DNA of 64,000 nt from JBCBGF01 sp038526915 (lineage in GTDB: Bacteria; Pseudomonadota; Alphaproteobacteria; Rhodobacterales; Rhodobacteraceae): contig JBCBGF010000002.1 of assembly GCA_038526915.1 (NCBI GenBank), positions 310,001 to 374,000 on the forward strand, read 5' to 3'. A program made the translations under genes and the position numbers. Shown here one piece after another: positions 35,631 through 44,078 of this stretch. The first letter of the stretch is position 1. Each line of letters starts with the position of its first letter. Under the pieces are notes generated by a model. It saw only the letters and a list, made by a program, of their open reading frames with translations. It made no database searches and was not told the DNA's origin.

Positions 35631-35818
35631 GGCAGAAACACACCCCCCAGTGTGAATTCCGCCTTAACACTTCGAAACCATTCGCCGGTCTCGAAGCGCC
35701 CCCACACCGGCAATCTACGGGGGCCAATCCGTGGGCGGAAGGAAAACGGGCCGAAATGTGGCGGCTAGACGGCAATTGCGGGGCAACCCGTGCCACCGGT
35801 AGCCAGGATTGAGGGTGA
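35631..35818. other. Intergenic region, nothing recognised
   Basis: Part of a 528-base interval between the larger Hint gene (start 35511) and modC (stop 36040). Apart from the inverted repeat at 35596-35630 and a doubtful ORF to the right, I see no tRNA, small RNA, riboswitch or repeat here. Two similar short strings (ATTGCGGGGCAACCCG near 35774 and ATTGCGGGACAATCC near 35843) may be coincidence. Confidence 0.5.
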
Positions 35819-36043
35819 ATGGCTCGGGTGGCTGTGTCGGATTGCGGGACAATCCTTCTGCGCAGTCCCGCTTTGCCCCTAATTCATTCCGATTTTTCGG
35901 CTGTTGTCCTCGATCACGAAACGCATTGGCCCGTGGGGCCGCCCAACAGCGCGTTTGCCATATTGTTCCGCATCGTGCCGCAATCGCGTGTCCCGCGCGG
36001 CATTGCAAAACCAAGGTTCACAGTGCTTGATTCGATGCCCTAG
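35819..36043 (+). CDS. Doubtful small ORF, 74 residues
   Basis: An ATG at 35819 opens a 74-residue frame (start ARVAVSDCGTILLRS, end AKPRFTVLDSMP) with no recognised family, no signal and no clear ribosome binding site. In favour: its stop TAG shares CTAG with the convergent modC stop, exactly as four other convergent gene pairs in this window do, and third positions are moderately GC-rich. Against: overlapping ORFs in other frames are equally long, and no similarity is known to me. Treat as possible only. Confidence 0.3.
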   Translation: MARVAVSDCGTILLRSPALPLIHSDFSAVVLDHETHWPVGPPNSAFAILFRIVPQSRVPRGIAKPRFTVLDSMP

Positions 36044-37056
36044 CGTAACACCGCGCGCAAAAGGGTCAGCCAGACCCAGGACCCTTCCTTTGGCGGGTTA
36101 CGGTGCAGAGGGCTGCCACGCTCAAGGGGAAGTTCGAGGGTCTGCCCATTGACTTGCAGCCGGGTCATCTCGCGATCGCGTCGCGGATCGCTGGCCAGGA
36201 TTTGCGCTTCCAGAACAGCCAGCGCCGCGGTCTCGCCCGGATGATCGCGCGACATCAGAACGCCGCCTGCGGGCAACACCACTTGCCGCGCATCCCCTGC
36301 AGCGCCGTATCCCGGCACGGTAAACTGCGCCGATCCCAGGCTGACCATCAGCCGTCCGTCTGACACCTGCCCTACAACAGTCACCGACAACCTCGGTGGC
36401 ACCGAACCCCAGCCTGACACAGCGCCATCGGCCACCATCAGTACTCGGTCCGCCAGATGCGTGACCTCGGCCTGGGCATGGGTGACGTAGAGCACCGGCA
36501 CACCAGACCCCACGACGGCGCTGGAGATATAGGGCAGCAATGCCGCCTTGGCGTCATCATCGAGCCCGGCCATCGGCTCATCCATGAATAGTATACCAGG
36601 GCCCGAGGCCATGGCCCGCGCCAGCGCGACCCGACGCGCTTCCCCCCCAGACAAGGTCTGTGGCCTGCGGTTCATCAACGGACGCACGCCCAACGCGTCG
36701 ACCACGCCCTGCACCGCCGCCGCCGCCACTTTCCGCCTGCGCGCCCCGTAGGCGATATTGTCCGCAACACTCAGATGATCGAACAGACGGTTATCCTGAA
36801 AGACAAAGCCGATCCGCCGTGCCCGCGGCGGCAGGGACCGGCGCGCATCGAACCAGGTTGTGCTGCCCAAGCTGGCCATCCCTGTAACGCCCGGCTCCAG
36901 CCCCGCAAGGGCCCTCAGCAAAGTTGTCTTGCCGCTGCCGCTCGGGCCCATCACCGCGGTGATGCCACGCGCGGGGATCTTGGCGGCCATGGCAAGGCGA
37001 AAGTCGGGATAGTCCAGTTCCAGATCGAATGAGAGGTCAGCCAAGGGTCCGCGCAC
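36040..37056 (-). CDS. modC: Molybdate ABC transporter ATP-binding protein
   Basis: ATPase of the molybdate importer, 338 residues. It has Walker A VMGPSGSGKTTLLRALAG, signature TLSGGEARRVALARAMA, Walker B ILFMDEPMAGLDDD and switch His VTHAQAEV. A C-terminal TOBE/MOP-like regulatory domain (from about residue 225: VGQVSDGRLMVSLG) may sense molybdate. The GTG start at 37056 lies inside the modB end (20-base overlap). The minus-strand order is modA-modB-modC. Confidence 0.93.
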   Translation of the reverse strand: MRGPLADLSFDLELDYPDFRLAMAAKIPARGITAVMGPSGSGKTTLLRALAGLEPGVTGMASLGSTTWFDARRSLPPRARRIGFVFQDNRLFDHLSVADNIAYGARRRKVAAAAVQGVVDALGVRPLMNRRPQTLSGGEARRVALARAMASGPGILFMDEPMAGLDDDAKAALLPYISSAVVGSGVPVLYVTHAQAEVTHLADRVLMVADGAVSGWGSVPPRLSVTVVGQVSDGRLMVSLGSAQFTVPGYGAAGDARQVVLPAGGVLMSRDHPGETAALAVLEAQILASDPRRDREMTRLQVNGQTLELPLERGSPLHRNPPKEGSWVWLTLLRAVLR

Positions 37057-37708
37057 CCCGTCCGTTCAGCATGTAGACGAGCAGCAGCACCAAAAACGAA
37101 AACACCAACAACCCCGCCGACAGGATGTGTGCCGTGCGGTAATCCAGCGTTTCCACCGCCGTGAAAATCTCAATCGCGATCACACGGGTCTCGCCGGGGA
37201 TATTGCCCCCGACCATTAGGATGACCCCAAACTCCCCCATCGTATGGGCAAAGGTCAAAACCGCCGCCGTCAGGATGCCACGCCGGGCCAGCGGCAAAGC
37301 GATCGTGCGAAAGGCATCGAACCGACTTGCCCCAAGCGTTTCCGCCGCCGCCATGGTGGGTCGGCCCACAGTGGCAAAGGCGGTGTGGATCGGTTGGACG
37401 GCAAATGGCAGCGAGTAAAGGCACGAGGCAATCACGAGGCCCGCAAAAGAGAATGTCAGCGTCTGACCCGTCATCGCGACCCACAGCCCGCCTAGGGGTG
37501 CGTCGGGGTTGAAGAGAACAAGCAGGTAGAAGCCCAGCACCGTGGGCGGCAAGACCAGGGGCAAGGTGGTGATCGTTTCAACAACGGGACGCAGCCGCGC
37601 GCGCGTGGTCGCCAACCACCAGCCAAGGGGCACACCGATGACAATCAGGATAAGGGTGCTCAACGCGGCCAGTTGCAGCGTCAGAACCACCGCCGGCCAG
37701 ACCGTCAT
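37037..37708 (-). CDS. modB: Molybdate ABC transporter permease
   Basis: Membrane subunit, 223 residues with about five segments. Family marks are LPLVLPPTVLGFYLLVLFNP near residue 45 (seen as TTLPLVLPPTVLGFYLL), the EAA-loop AAETLGASRFDAFRTIALP and RRGILTAAVLTFAHTMGEFG, then ILMVGGNIPGETRVIAIEI. The start at 37708 overlaps the modA stop as ATGA. Confidence 0.95.
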   Translation of the reverse strand: MTVWPAVVLTLQLAALSTLILIVIGVPLGWWLATTRARLRPVVETITTLPLVLPPTVLGFYLLVLFNPDAPLGGLWVAMTGQTLTFSFAGLVIASCLYSLPFAVQPIHTAFATVGRPTMAAAETLGASRFDAFRTIALPLARRGILTAAVLTFAHTMGEFGVILMVGGNIPGETRVIAIEIFTAVETLDYRTAHILSAGLLVFSFLVLLLVYMLNGRGARTLG

Positions 37709-38436
37709 TCGGGCACACTGTATCCCGACAGTCTGATGATCTCCTGTGCCGGTGCGCTGCCCAACCACTCAAAAAAACCGCGCGCGGCGGGATTGGCATC
37801 GCCGCGGGCCATCAACACCGCATCCTGGCGCACAGGCGTATAAAGCCCCGACAGCCCGAAGGCGGTCAGGCCTGGGTCCAGCATCGGCAATTGTGAGGCC
37901 GCAAGAAAAGCGACATCGGTATTTCCCGTCGCCAGAAAGCTTGCCGCCTGACCCACGCTGTCGCCCAGGATCAGGTCGAATTCCTTTTCGAACACACCAA
38001 GCGCGGCCAACGCTTCAACCGCAGCCTCGCCATATGGGGCAACGGCGGGATTGGCCACGGCCACGCGTTGTCCCTTTAGGACGTCCTCGGGGCGATAGAG
38101 CCCTGGCGTCCGCGCGACCAAAACAAGCTCGCCCACCGCATAGGTCTTTTGCGCGATAGCGTTTCCACCAACTTTCAACGCCTCAGGCCGCGCCGCATCC
38201 GCCGAGAGGAACACATCAAACGGCGCCCCATTGACGATCTGTGCGTAAAGCCGCCCGGTAGACCCATGGGCCAGCCGCAGATCATGGCCCGTCTCCGCCT
38301 CATAGGCCCCAACGAGCGCCTGCGCGGTCGTCAGAAAGTTTGCAGCCACCGCAACAGTTGCGTCAGCCGCCGCGACGGGTTGGGCGAGGCCGAGCGCCAG
38401 TGATGCCGATTTCAAAAAGGTCCAGATGCGCGTCAT
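37705..38436 (-). CDS. modA: Molybdate ABC transporter substrate-binding protein
   Basis: Periplasmic molybdate receptor, 243 residues with a signal peptide (TRIWTFLKSASLALGLAQ, cleavage after Val-Ala-Ala). The mature start ATVAVAANFLTTAQALV, then LAHGSTGRLYAQIVNGAPFD and VFLSADAARPEAL, are characteristic of ModA, including the ligand Ser residues. VAFLAASQLPM lies near the second ligand loop. It leads the modABC unit. The 145 bases upstream have a short CGTATATGC reminiscent of a Mo-box half, too weak to call. Confidence 0.93.
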   Translation of the reverse strand: MTRIWTFLKSASLALGLAQPVAAADATVAVAANFLTTAQALVGAYEAETGHDLRLAHGSTGRLYAQIVNGAPFDVFLSADAARPEALKVGGNAIAQKTYAVGELVLVARTPGLYRPEDVLKGQRVAVANPAVAPYGEAAVEALAALGVFEKEFDLILGDSVGQAASFLATGNTDVAFLAASQLPMLDPGLTAFGLSGLYTPVRQDAVLMARGDANPAARGFFEWLGSAPAQEIIRLSGYSVPE

Positions 38437-38581
38437 AGCGTGGGCATTTAGCTGGCCCACGTGCGTATATGCAAGTCACGGCTGCTTCAGCCGATCGGGG
38501 GAGAAGACGCCAAGGGTGCGTTGGGCACATTTTCAGGCAGTTGGGCGGACAAACCGGTGCTGTAGAAGCGCGGTATGCCTC

Positions 38582-40114
38582 CTAGTCTGACGGATCCTCG
38601 GACGGCGGAAAGCGGTAGCGTGCGGCCACCACGTTCCAATCCAGATGATTGCGCACATACTCCTGACTGGCATCGCGCCGCGGGTTGTAGTCCCATGCCT
38701 CAGACGCCCCGACCTCCATCGCGGCGTGCAGCGCGCGGCGCGACTTCTGCGTGCGGATCACATCCTCCCGCAGTTTGGCGCTGTCCCAACGCGCAGCCAC
38801 CTCGGCGGCGAACCGGGCGGCCACTTCGGCGTAGGCTGGGGCGGTGGCAAGATTTGTTCGCTCCCCGGGATCGCGCGACAGATCAAACAGCTGCGGCGGA
38901 TCGACATCGCAATGGATGTACTTCAGATCCCCACGCCGGATCATCAGGACGGGCCAGGGTGTCATCTCGGCACAGTATTCGGCAATCGCGACATCTTCTG
39001 GATCGTCCTCCCCCCGTGCTGCGCCCAGCAGGGATCGCCCATCCACAGGCTCCCCCAGCATGTCCAGCGATCCACCGCCGGCCTCGATAAAGGTGGGCAG
39101 CAGATCGATCAGTGAACACGCGTTGGTGACGACAACGGGCTGGACACCAGGCCCCGCGAATATCAGCGGCACGCGGACCGAATGCTCAAAGAACGTCATC
39201 TTGTACCACAGCCCGCGTTCACCGAGCATATCACCGTGATCGGCGGTCACCACGATCAGCGTATTGTCGACCTGACCGATGTCTTCCAACGCGCGGACCA
39301 TCGCACCGACATGGTCGTCAAAATAACTGACATTGGCCAAATAGGCGCGACGGGCGCGGCGCACCTCTTCCTCGGTCAGCGGGACGGTTGAGGCTTCGAT
39401 CCCGTCCATGACCCGGCGCGAGAATGGATCGTGCGCCTCCAGGGGAAGGGCCTCGGGGATGTCGATGTCATTGTCTGAGTAGAGTTCCCAGAACTCGGGT
39501 TTGGCCACATAGGGGTCATGGGGGTGCATGAAGCTGGCCACCAGACAAAACGGCGCCGCATTCCCTGCCGCGCGATCCCGGCCCCTGTCGATCAGCCAGC
39601 GTCTGGCGGCAAACGCAACCTCATCATCGTAGTCGGTCTGGAAAGTTGCGACGGCGACACCGCTTTCCTTCACCGCCTGCATATTGTGATACCAGCGATC
39701 AATCCGTTCATCATGGGCTTCCCAATCGGGCGTCCAGGCAAAGTCCGCCGGATAGATATCGGTTGTAACCCGATCCTCAAACCCGTGGAGCTGATCTGGC
39801 CCCACAAAGTGCATCTTGCCCGATAGGCAGGTGCGGTATCCCAATGTCCGCAGATAATGCGCAAAGGTCGGCACAGACGCGCGGAACTCAGACGCATTGT
39901 CATAGGCCGCGATCCGGCTGATGTATTGCCCCGACATCATCGAAAAGCGCGACGGCGCGCAAAGCGGCGCGTTGCAATAGGCCGCGTCGAACCGTGTCCC
40001 CCGCCGGGCAAGCGCATCGATATGTGGCGTTTTCACAATGGGATGGCCATAGGCGCCGACAAAGTGCGGGGCCAACTGATCGGCCATGATCAAAACGATG
40101 TTCGGCTGGCTCAT
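38582..40114 (-). CDS. betC: Choline-sulfatase
   Basis: Type I sulfatase that hydrolyses choline-O-sulfate to choline and sulfate, feeding glycine betaine synthesis and sulfur supply. The 510 residues open with NIVLIMADQLAPHFVGAYGH. The formylglycine motif is LCAPSR with Cys52, and metal ligands lie in VVTADHGDMLGERG. The typical BetC C-terminal region YRFPPSEDP is present. No betA, betB or betI genes are adjacent, unlike the rhizobial bet operon, so this copy stands alone. Confidence 0.93.
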   Translation of the reverse strand: MSQPNIVLIMADQLAPHFVGAYGHPIVKTPHIDALARRGTRFDAAYCNAPLCAPSRFSMMSGQYISRIAAYDNASEFRASVPTFAHYLRTLGYRTCLSGKMHFVGPDQLHGFEDRVTTDIYPADFAWTPDWEAHDERIDRWYHNMQAVKESGVAVATFQTDYDDEVAFAARRWLIDRGRDRAAGNAAPFCLVASFMHPHDPYVAKPEFWELYSDNDIDIPEALPLEAHDPFSRRVMDGIEASTVPLTEEEVRRARRAYLANVSYFDDHVGAMVRALEDIGQVDNTLIVVTADHGDMLGERGLWYKMTFFEHSVRVPLIFAGPGVQPVVVTNACSLIDLLPTFIEAGGGSLDMLGEPVDGRSLLGAARGEDDPEDVAIAEYCAEMTPWPVLMIRRGDLKYIHCDVDPPQLFDLSRDPGERTNLATAPAYAEVAARFAAEVAARWDSAKLREDVIRTQKSRRALHAAMEVGASEAWDYNPRRDASQEYVRNHLDWNVVAARYRFPPSEDPSD

Positions 40115-40439
40115 GGCGCGGTCTTGGCAAGGTGGCTGATAAAGAGGGCCGAGCGCGCTCGTAGTGTTCTGTCCATGTCTGGGTGGCTACCGAAGTCCTT
40201 TTTCGCGGTGGACTGTGGTCGCAATCGGGCGCGTGATCCAGCCCAATCTTGAGGGCGTTTCCGCACACACGCATCCGCGGCTTAGCGCGCTTAGACCCTT
40301 TATGCCCTTTTGTGCAGGCCACCTGCAGTTTCTCATCGTCTAAGCACGTTCGAGCGACGGATGAGCGGAACGGGCTTTACGCGGAACGATCAGCGCATGC
40401 GGTCCTAGGCAACCACTGCCGATAGTGCACTGAAAGTGC
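40115..40439. other. Intergenic region between betC and tRNA-Leu
   Basis: About 325 bases with no gene that I can support. It contains the betC upstream region and, next to the tRNA 3' end, GCACT-gaa-AGTGC (40427-40439), a short hairpin that may help end the tRNA transcript although no T run follows. No operator or riboswitch was recognised. Confidence 0.5.
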
Positions 40440-40525
40440 TGGTACCCGAGGCCGGACTCGAACCGGCACGCTATCGCTAGCGGGGGATTTTGAATCCCCT
40501 GCGTCTACCATTCCGCCACTCGGGC
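40440..40525 (-). tRNA. tRNA-Leu (anticodon CAA)
   Basis: Read on the minus strand, GCCCGAG pairs with CTCGGGT as acceptor stem (one G-U), followed by discriminator A and an encoded CCA. The anticodon stem GGGGA/TCCCC encloses the loop TTCAAAA, giving anticodon CAA, which reads UUG. A long variable arm (CGCTAGCGATAGCG) marks a class II tRNA, as expected for leucine. The T arm is GCCGGTTCGAGTCCGGC. Confidence 0.97.
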
Positions 40526-40666
40526 CCGTAGCCAGCGCTCTCTACCGCGTCACACCCGCATGGAAAAGCGGAATCTGATGGTGTCCGGGGGTGCCATCGT
40601 CATGTTATCGCCTAAATCCACTGGTTCATTGAACCCAAGACCAAAAATCAGAGCAGGCCAGATTCC

Positions 40667-41575
40667 ATGGCACCCATTCCCGATGATTTGATGCCGTCCG
40701 CGCCGACGGTGATCTATGACGATGACTGCCCGTTTTGCCGCAACTACGTCGGTATGCTGCGGTTTCGCGAGGCTGTGGGTCCGGTCACCCTGCAGGACGC
40801 GCGCGCAGGCGGGCCCCTCGTGGCGGCGCTGACTGACGCGGGCTACGACCTCGATCAAGGGATGATCCTGTTGATCAACGGCGAGGTTCACCACGGCGCC
40901 GATGCGATCACCCGGATATCGCTGTTGTCGAGCCAGAGCACCTGGTTCAACCGCCTCAATGCCGCGATCTTTCGCCATCCGCGCTTGTCGCGCATCCTCT
41001 ATCCGATCCTGCGGCATGGCCGTAATCTGACGCTGCGGCTGCTTGGGCGGACACCGATCAACACGCGCACGCGGCGATTGTCGTTCTCGTCCTACAAGAC
41101 ATGGTGCCTCGTGCTGGCGCTGGCCGTCCCCGCCTATGTGGCAGTCGCACATCCGGGCCGTACCCCGGGCCTGGACCAGTTTACCCAAGGCCACAGCGAA
41201 ATCTTCCCGTTCTTCAATTGGAGCCTGTTCTCAGCGCCGAAAAGCGTCGGCACCCGGTTTTCAATCCGTGTGACCGAGGCCGCACCAAACAGCACGCTGC
41301 CGCTGGAAACCGTCCTGGCCACCGATGATGCGAGCTTTCTTCAGAACGTGAAGTTCTCCAAGACACTGAGGCGTTTCGCCGACCCCGCTTTGGCGGATGA
41401 TCCCGCGCGGCTCGCCACGACCGTTGCAAACGTGTCGAACTACATCCGGCCTTACGGCGCAGAAGAGTTCGAGGTGGTGGTCGAACTCTTCGACCCGCTT
41501 GAACAGGGGGCCGAACGCATCGTGCGCGTCGTCTCCGGCAAGCATGCCGTGATCGCGCAAGGCGGGCGCTCGTGA
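40667..41575 (+). CDS. DCC/DUF393 thiol-disulfide oxidoreductase-like membrane protein
   Basis: A 302-residue protein. Residues about 14-120 are a DUF393 (DCC) domain with the signature VIYDDDCPFCRNYV, a CxxC redox-type motif. Residues about 146-164 form a membrane segment (TWCLVLALAVPAYVAVA). The last 130 residues (FSIRVTEAAPNSTLPLETV, ANVSNYIRPYGAEEFEVVV) are probably outside the cytoplasm and are not part of DUF393. It overlaps the start of the HTTM gene. A role in thiol redox chemistry on a membrane partner is inferred. Confidence 0.8.
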   Translation: MAPIPDDLMPSAPTVIYDDDCPFCRNYVGMLRFREAVGPVTLQDARAGGPLVAALTDAGYDLDQGMILLINGEVHHGADAITRISLLSSQSTWFNRLNAAIFRHPRLSRILYPILRHGRNLTLRLLGRTPINTRTRRLSFSSYKTWCLVLALAVPAYVAVAHPGRTPGLDQFTQGHSEIFPFFNWSLFSAPKSVGTRFSIRVTEAAPNSTLPLETVLATDDASFLQNVKFSKTLRRFADPALADDPARLATTVANVSNYIRPYGAEEFEVVVELFDPLEQGAERIVRVVSGKHAVIAQGGRS

Positions 41576-42597
41576 TGGGGACCCGCAACACAGGATCGCC
41601 CAACGGACCCAGCCTGCTGAAAGCGTATCTGCGCGGGCCGGCAGCCAACACCGGGCCCTTGACGGCCACAGCCCTGCGCCGGGCCACCCGGCAAGCGGCA
41701 TGGCAGGTGCAGGCCTTCTACCTGTTCTTCCTTTTGTTGTCCTTTGATATGATGCGGCGCGTCTACGCTCTCGTCGGGACCGATCAGGTCGTGACGCCGC
41801 TCTGGCCCGTGGCCTGGGTCACGCGTACTGGCCTCGACGCAGCTGCCACGACGATATGCGGGATGCTGATGATCAGCGCGTTGGCGGCACTATGGCGTCC
41901 CTACGACTGGTGGCCGCGCTTGCTGGCGGCGGTTTCGCTGCTGCAGGGTGTCGCCCTGATGCACTCCTTTGGCAGTATCAACCACTCGCTGCATTACCCG
42001 TTGTGGGTGGCCTTCCTGATGCTTCTGGCCCCGGCCGCGCGCGCACCCGAGGGGACGACGTCCATATCCACCCATATGCGCTGGCTCATCGCGATCTTTA
42101 CAACGCAGGTGGCGGTCGCGCTGTTCTACACGCTCAGCGGGCTGCACAAGCTCTACTACGGGTTCTTCCCAAACGACGTGAGTTCCTTTGCACCCGAGGC
42201 CCTGCCCCTGTTGGTCATGAACCGTTGGTATGAGACCGGGAATGAGCCGATGCTGGCCGCGCTGTTCGCGGACAATCTCGCCCTTGCCTGGCCCGCCTAT
42301 CTTTTGGTGATCTACTTCGAACTCGTGTTTCTGGTGGCGGTCTTCCGGCCCCAGTTGCACCGCATCTTCGGCTTTGTCTTCGTGGTCTTTCACACCGGCG
42401 TCTGGCTGGTGATCGGGATCACCTTCCCCTATCAGCCGATCATGGTGGCGCTGCTCTTTCTCTGGTCGCCGTTTGCCGAGATGGAGCGACTATCGCTGCG
42501 GCAACTGATTGCACAGCTCCCCGGTGTCGATCTGATTGTCTGGGCCATCCGGCGCAGGGCACGCGGCCTCACCGCCGACGCACCGGTGAGCGGCTGA
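41575..42597 (+). CDS. HTTM-type polytopic membrane protein
   Basis: A 340-residue protein with about eight hydrophobic segments. It resembles the HTTM superfamily that includes vitamin K-dependent gamma-glutamyl carboxylase. Supporting marks are FYTLSGLHKLYYGFFPND in the centre, MNRWYETGNEPMLAALF, and the long helix regions VVFHTGVWLVIGITFP and VALLFLWSPFAEMERL. The ATG at 41575 overlaps the DCC gene stop (TGATG); a GTG one codon upstream is also possible. The tight pairing with a DCC protein suggests a joint redox function. The substrate is unknown. Confidence 0.75.
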   Translation: MGTRNTGSPNGPSLLKAYLRGPAANTGPLTATALRRATRQAAWQVQAFYLFFLLLSFDMMRRVYALVGTDQVVTPLWPVAWVTRTGLDAAATTICGMLMISALAALWRPYDWWPRLLAAVSLLQGVALMHSFGSINHSLHYPLWVAFLMLLAPAARAPEGTTSISTHMRWLIAIFTTQVAVALFYTLSGLHKLYYGFFPNDVSSFAPEALPLLVMNRWYETGNEPMLAALFADNLALAWPAYLLVIYFELVFLVAVFRPQLHRIFGFVFVVFHTGVWLVIGITFPYQPIMVALLFLWSPFAEMERLSLRQLIAQLPGVDLIVWAIRRRARGLTADAPVSG

Positions 42598-42602
42598 TCA
42601 CT

Positions 42603-43373
42603 CTACCAGCGGCCCGTGGCCGACACCCAGATCAAGCTGGCCCGACGTCCAAACTCAGATCCCGCAAGCGCCCCTTGCGCCACCCGTTCAGGGGCCATGG
42701 CGGCGCGGCGCAACACCGATGCCGCCTGCCAACCGGCATAAAGTGCTGGCCGTGCAGAAGGCACCAGACCATGCCGCGACTTGCGCGCCCGCGCGATACG
42801 GTGCAGCCCCTCGCGGGCAAGCGCTTGGACCGCGCCAGGCCGACCATCGGGCAACGGACGCCGCCCGCGCGCCTCAAGTTCCGGGATCGCCCGAAACCAA
42901 GCCGCAAGCCCTGTCCCCCAGGCAAAATCGCGCACCACATGTTCCAAGTCATCGCCCGCACCAAGGGCACGGGCCACCGCCCACATCAGATTGCCCGCCG
43001 TCGCGTCGATATAGGCCTGGAACGCGGCCTCATCTTCAAACGGATCGGTCCCAATATCCCACCGACGTGCCGCGACCACACTGTCCAGGAGCCGCGCACC
43101 TGCGGGGTCGAGACAAGACGCCAATGGGACAACCACTTCGTGCTGGCGTGGCTTTGCCCCCTCGGCCAATTCCTCCATGGCATCGCGCCACCACTGCAAG
43201 CGCATCTCGGCAATCAGCGGCTCATCCGTGACCCAGGGTGCGCGCGCAATCTCAACGTTGAAGGCATAGATCGGCAACAGGACCCTACGCGCCGCCACCG
43301 GGGCGGCCATCGCGGCAGCAAACCGGTCGGGATCGCCGCGACGGACGAGGTCGGCGCAGGCCTGAAGGCTCAT
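42603..43373 (-). CDS. Squalene/phytoene synthase family protein (NDUFAF6-like)
   Basis: A 256-residue member of the trans-isoprenyl synthase fold: RRVLLPIYAFNVEIARAP, QWWRDAMEELAEG and AGNLMWAVARALGA are in family order. The aspartate-rich substrate motifs are degraded: the first is AFNVEIARAP instead of D-D-x-x-D-type, so prenyl transfer is doubtful. Mitochondrial NDUFAF6, which aids complex I assembly, shows the same kind of loss, and this may be its bacterial relative. It is last in the operon with the XRE regulator, whose stop overlaps this start (ATGA). Confidence 0.78.
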   Translation of the reverse strand: MSLQACADLVRRGDPDRFAAAMAAPVAARRVLLPIYAFNVEIARAPWVTDEPLIAEMRLQWWRDAMEELAEGAKPRQHEVVVPLASCLDPAGARLLDSVVAARRWDIGTDPFEDEAAFQAYIDATAGNLMWAVARALGAGDDLEHVVRDFAWGTGLAAWFRAIPELEARGRRPLPDGRPGAVQALAREGLHRIARARKSRHGLVPSARPALYAGWQAASVLRRAAMAPERVAQGALAGSEFGRRASLIWVSATGRW

Positions 43374-43588
43374 GCGTCGAGATCCGCGTCAGAGAGCGAA
43401 AAGATCTCATGTACGCTCACATCGAGCGTCCTCGCCAGCCTTAGCGCCAAAAGGGTCGAGGGGACGAACACCTGATTTTCAATGGTGTTGATCGTCTTGC
43501 GCGACACACCGACCTGATCGGCAAGCGCGGCCTGGGTCAGACCGCGCTCAGCCCGCAGGCGCTTGAGGGCGTTTTCAAGCTCGCTCAA
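43370..43588 (-). CDS. XRE-family transcriptional regulator, 72 residues
   Basis: Small DNA-binding protein consisting almost only of a helix-turn-helix: RLRAERGLTQAALADQVGV, then SRKTINTIENQVFVPS and LALRLARTLDVSVHEIFSL. No ATG exists in the frame. The start is a TTG at 43588 that overlaps the stop of the membrane protein gene (TTGA), giving SELENALKRLRAERG at the N-terminus. This pattern of a membrane protein plus a short XRE protein recurs widely in bacteria. It probably binds the inverted repeat upstream of the operon. Confidence 0.88.
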   Translation of the reverse strand: MSELENALKRLRAERGLTQAALADQVGVSRKTINTIENQVFVPSTLLALRLARTLDVSVHEIFSLSDADLDA

Positions 43589-43992
43589 ACGCTGCCCTTC
43601 AGGTTCAGCACCGAAAACGTCAGCAAAAACGCCGCCGCCGTGAACGTGCCCATGGCCGAGAATGCCACCGGGTACGTGATCCAGCCATACCCGATGGCCA
43701 GACCGAAGAGCGGATACATCCCCACCGCCACCCAAAACCCAAGGATCTGCGCCCGGCGGGACTCGCTGAAGTAGAGCTCATCGGTGGCAATATCGGCGTT
43801 ACGGTCCCCGGCGAGCAGCGCCGCAACCATGATGGTGAGCGCTGCTGCGATGCCGACGACGAGGGGAATCCAAGGCGAAAACGGATCAGGTCGATCCAGG
43901 ATCAGGGCCAGGCCACCAAAGGCCAGACAGACGACACCCGTGGCAGACAGACCCACCAGACGAATGCGGGAAAGAAGGGTGGCAGAGATCAT
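43585..43992 (-). CDS. Four-segment membrane protein partnered with XRE regulator
   Basis: A 135-residue protein with four hydrophobic segments (about residues 8-32, 42-63, 84-103 and 110-130). The cytoplasmic middle loop GDRNADIATDELYFSESRR resembles DUF2178-like proteins, which typically sit next to a small XRE regulator. The ATG at 43992 is preceded by GGAG at a six-base gap. It is first in a three-gene operon (membrane protein, XRE regulator, synthase-like protein). It might transmit a membrane signal to the regulator; this is inference from the pairing. Confidence 0.75.
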   Translation of the reverse strand: MISATLLSRIRLVGLSATGVVCLAFGGLALILDRPDPFSPWIPLVVGIAAALTIMVAALLAGDRNADIATDELYFSESRRAQILGFWVAVGMYPLFGLAIGYGWITYPVAFSAMGTFTAAAFLLTFSVLNLKGSV

Positions 43993-44006
43993 CTGAGACT
44001 CCAAAA

Positions 44007-44060
44007 ATGTAACCTACAGGTGATACCTAGTAAGCCTGGATAGTAACGTCAAGGTTACAT
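44007..44060 (-). promoter_or_regulatory. Inverted-repeat operator upstream of the membrane/XRE operon
   Basis: ATGTAACCT (44007-44015) and AGGTTACAT (44052-44060) are exact inverted copies, 36 bases apart. Between them lie AGGT-gat-ACCT (44018-44028) and GTAAC-n6-GTTAC (44043-44058), so GTAAC-type half-sites recur. The region starts 15 bases upstream of the first ATG of the operon and is the only non-coding space before cimA, so autoregulation by the XRE protein is the natural reading. Confidence 0.6.
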
Positions 44061-44078
44061 CTTCGGGTTGCCGCAAGG

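Noticed and set aside
38437..38581. Possible Mo-box upstream of modA
   Set aside because: Only CGTATATGC resembles part of the known box and the second half-site is missing.
40667..43992. Whole 40.6-44 kb block as a new defence island
   Set aside because: The genes point to redox, regulation and prenyl-fold functions; the two operons converge and no nuclease or sensor domain is present.
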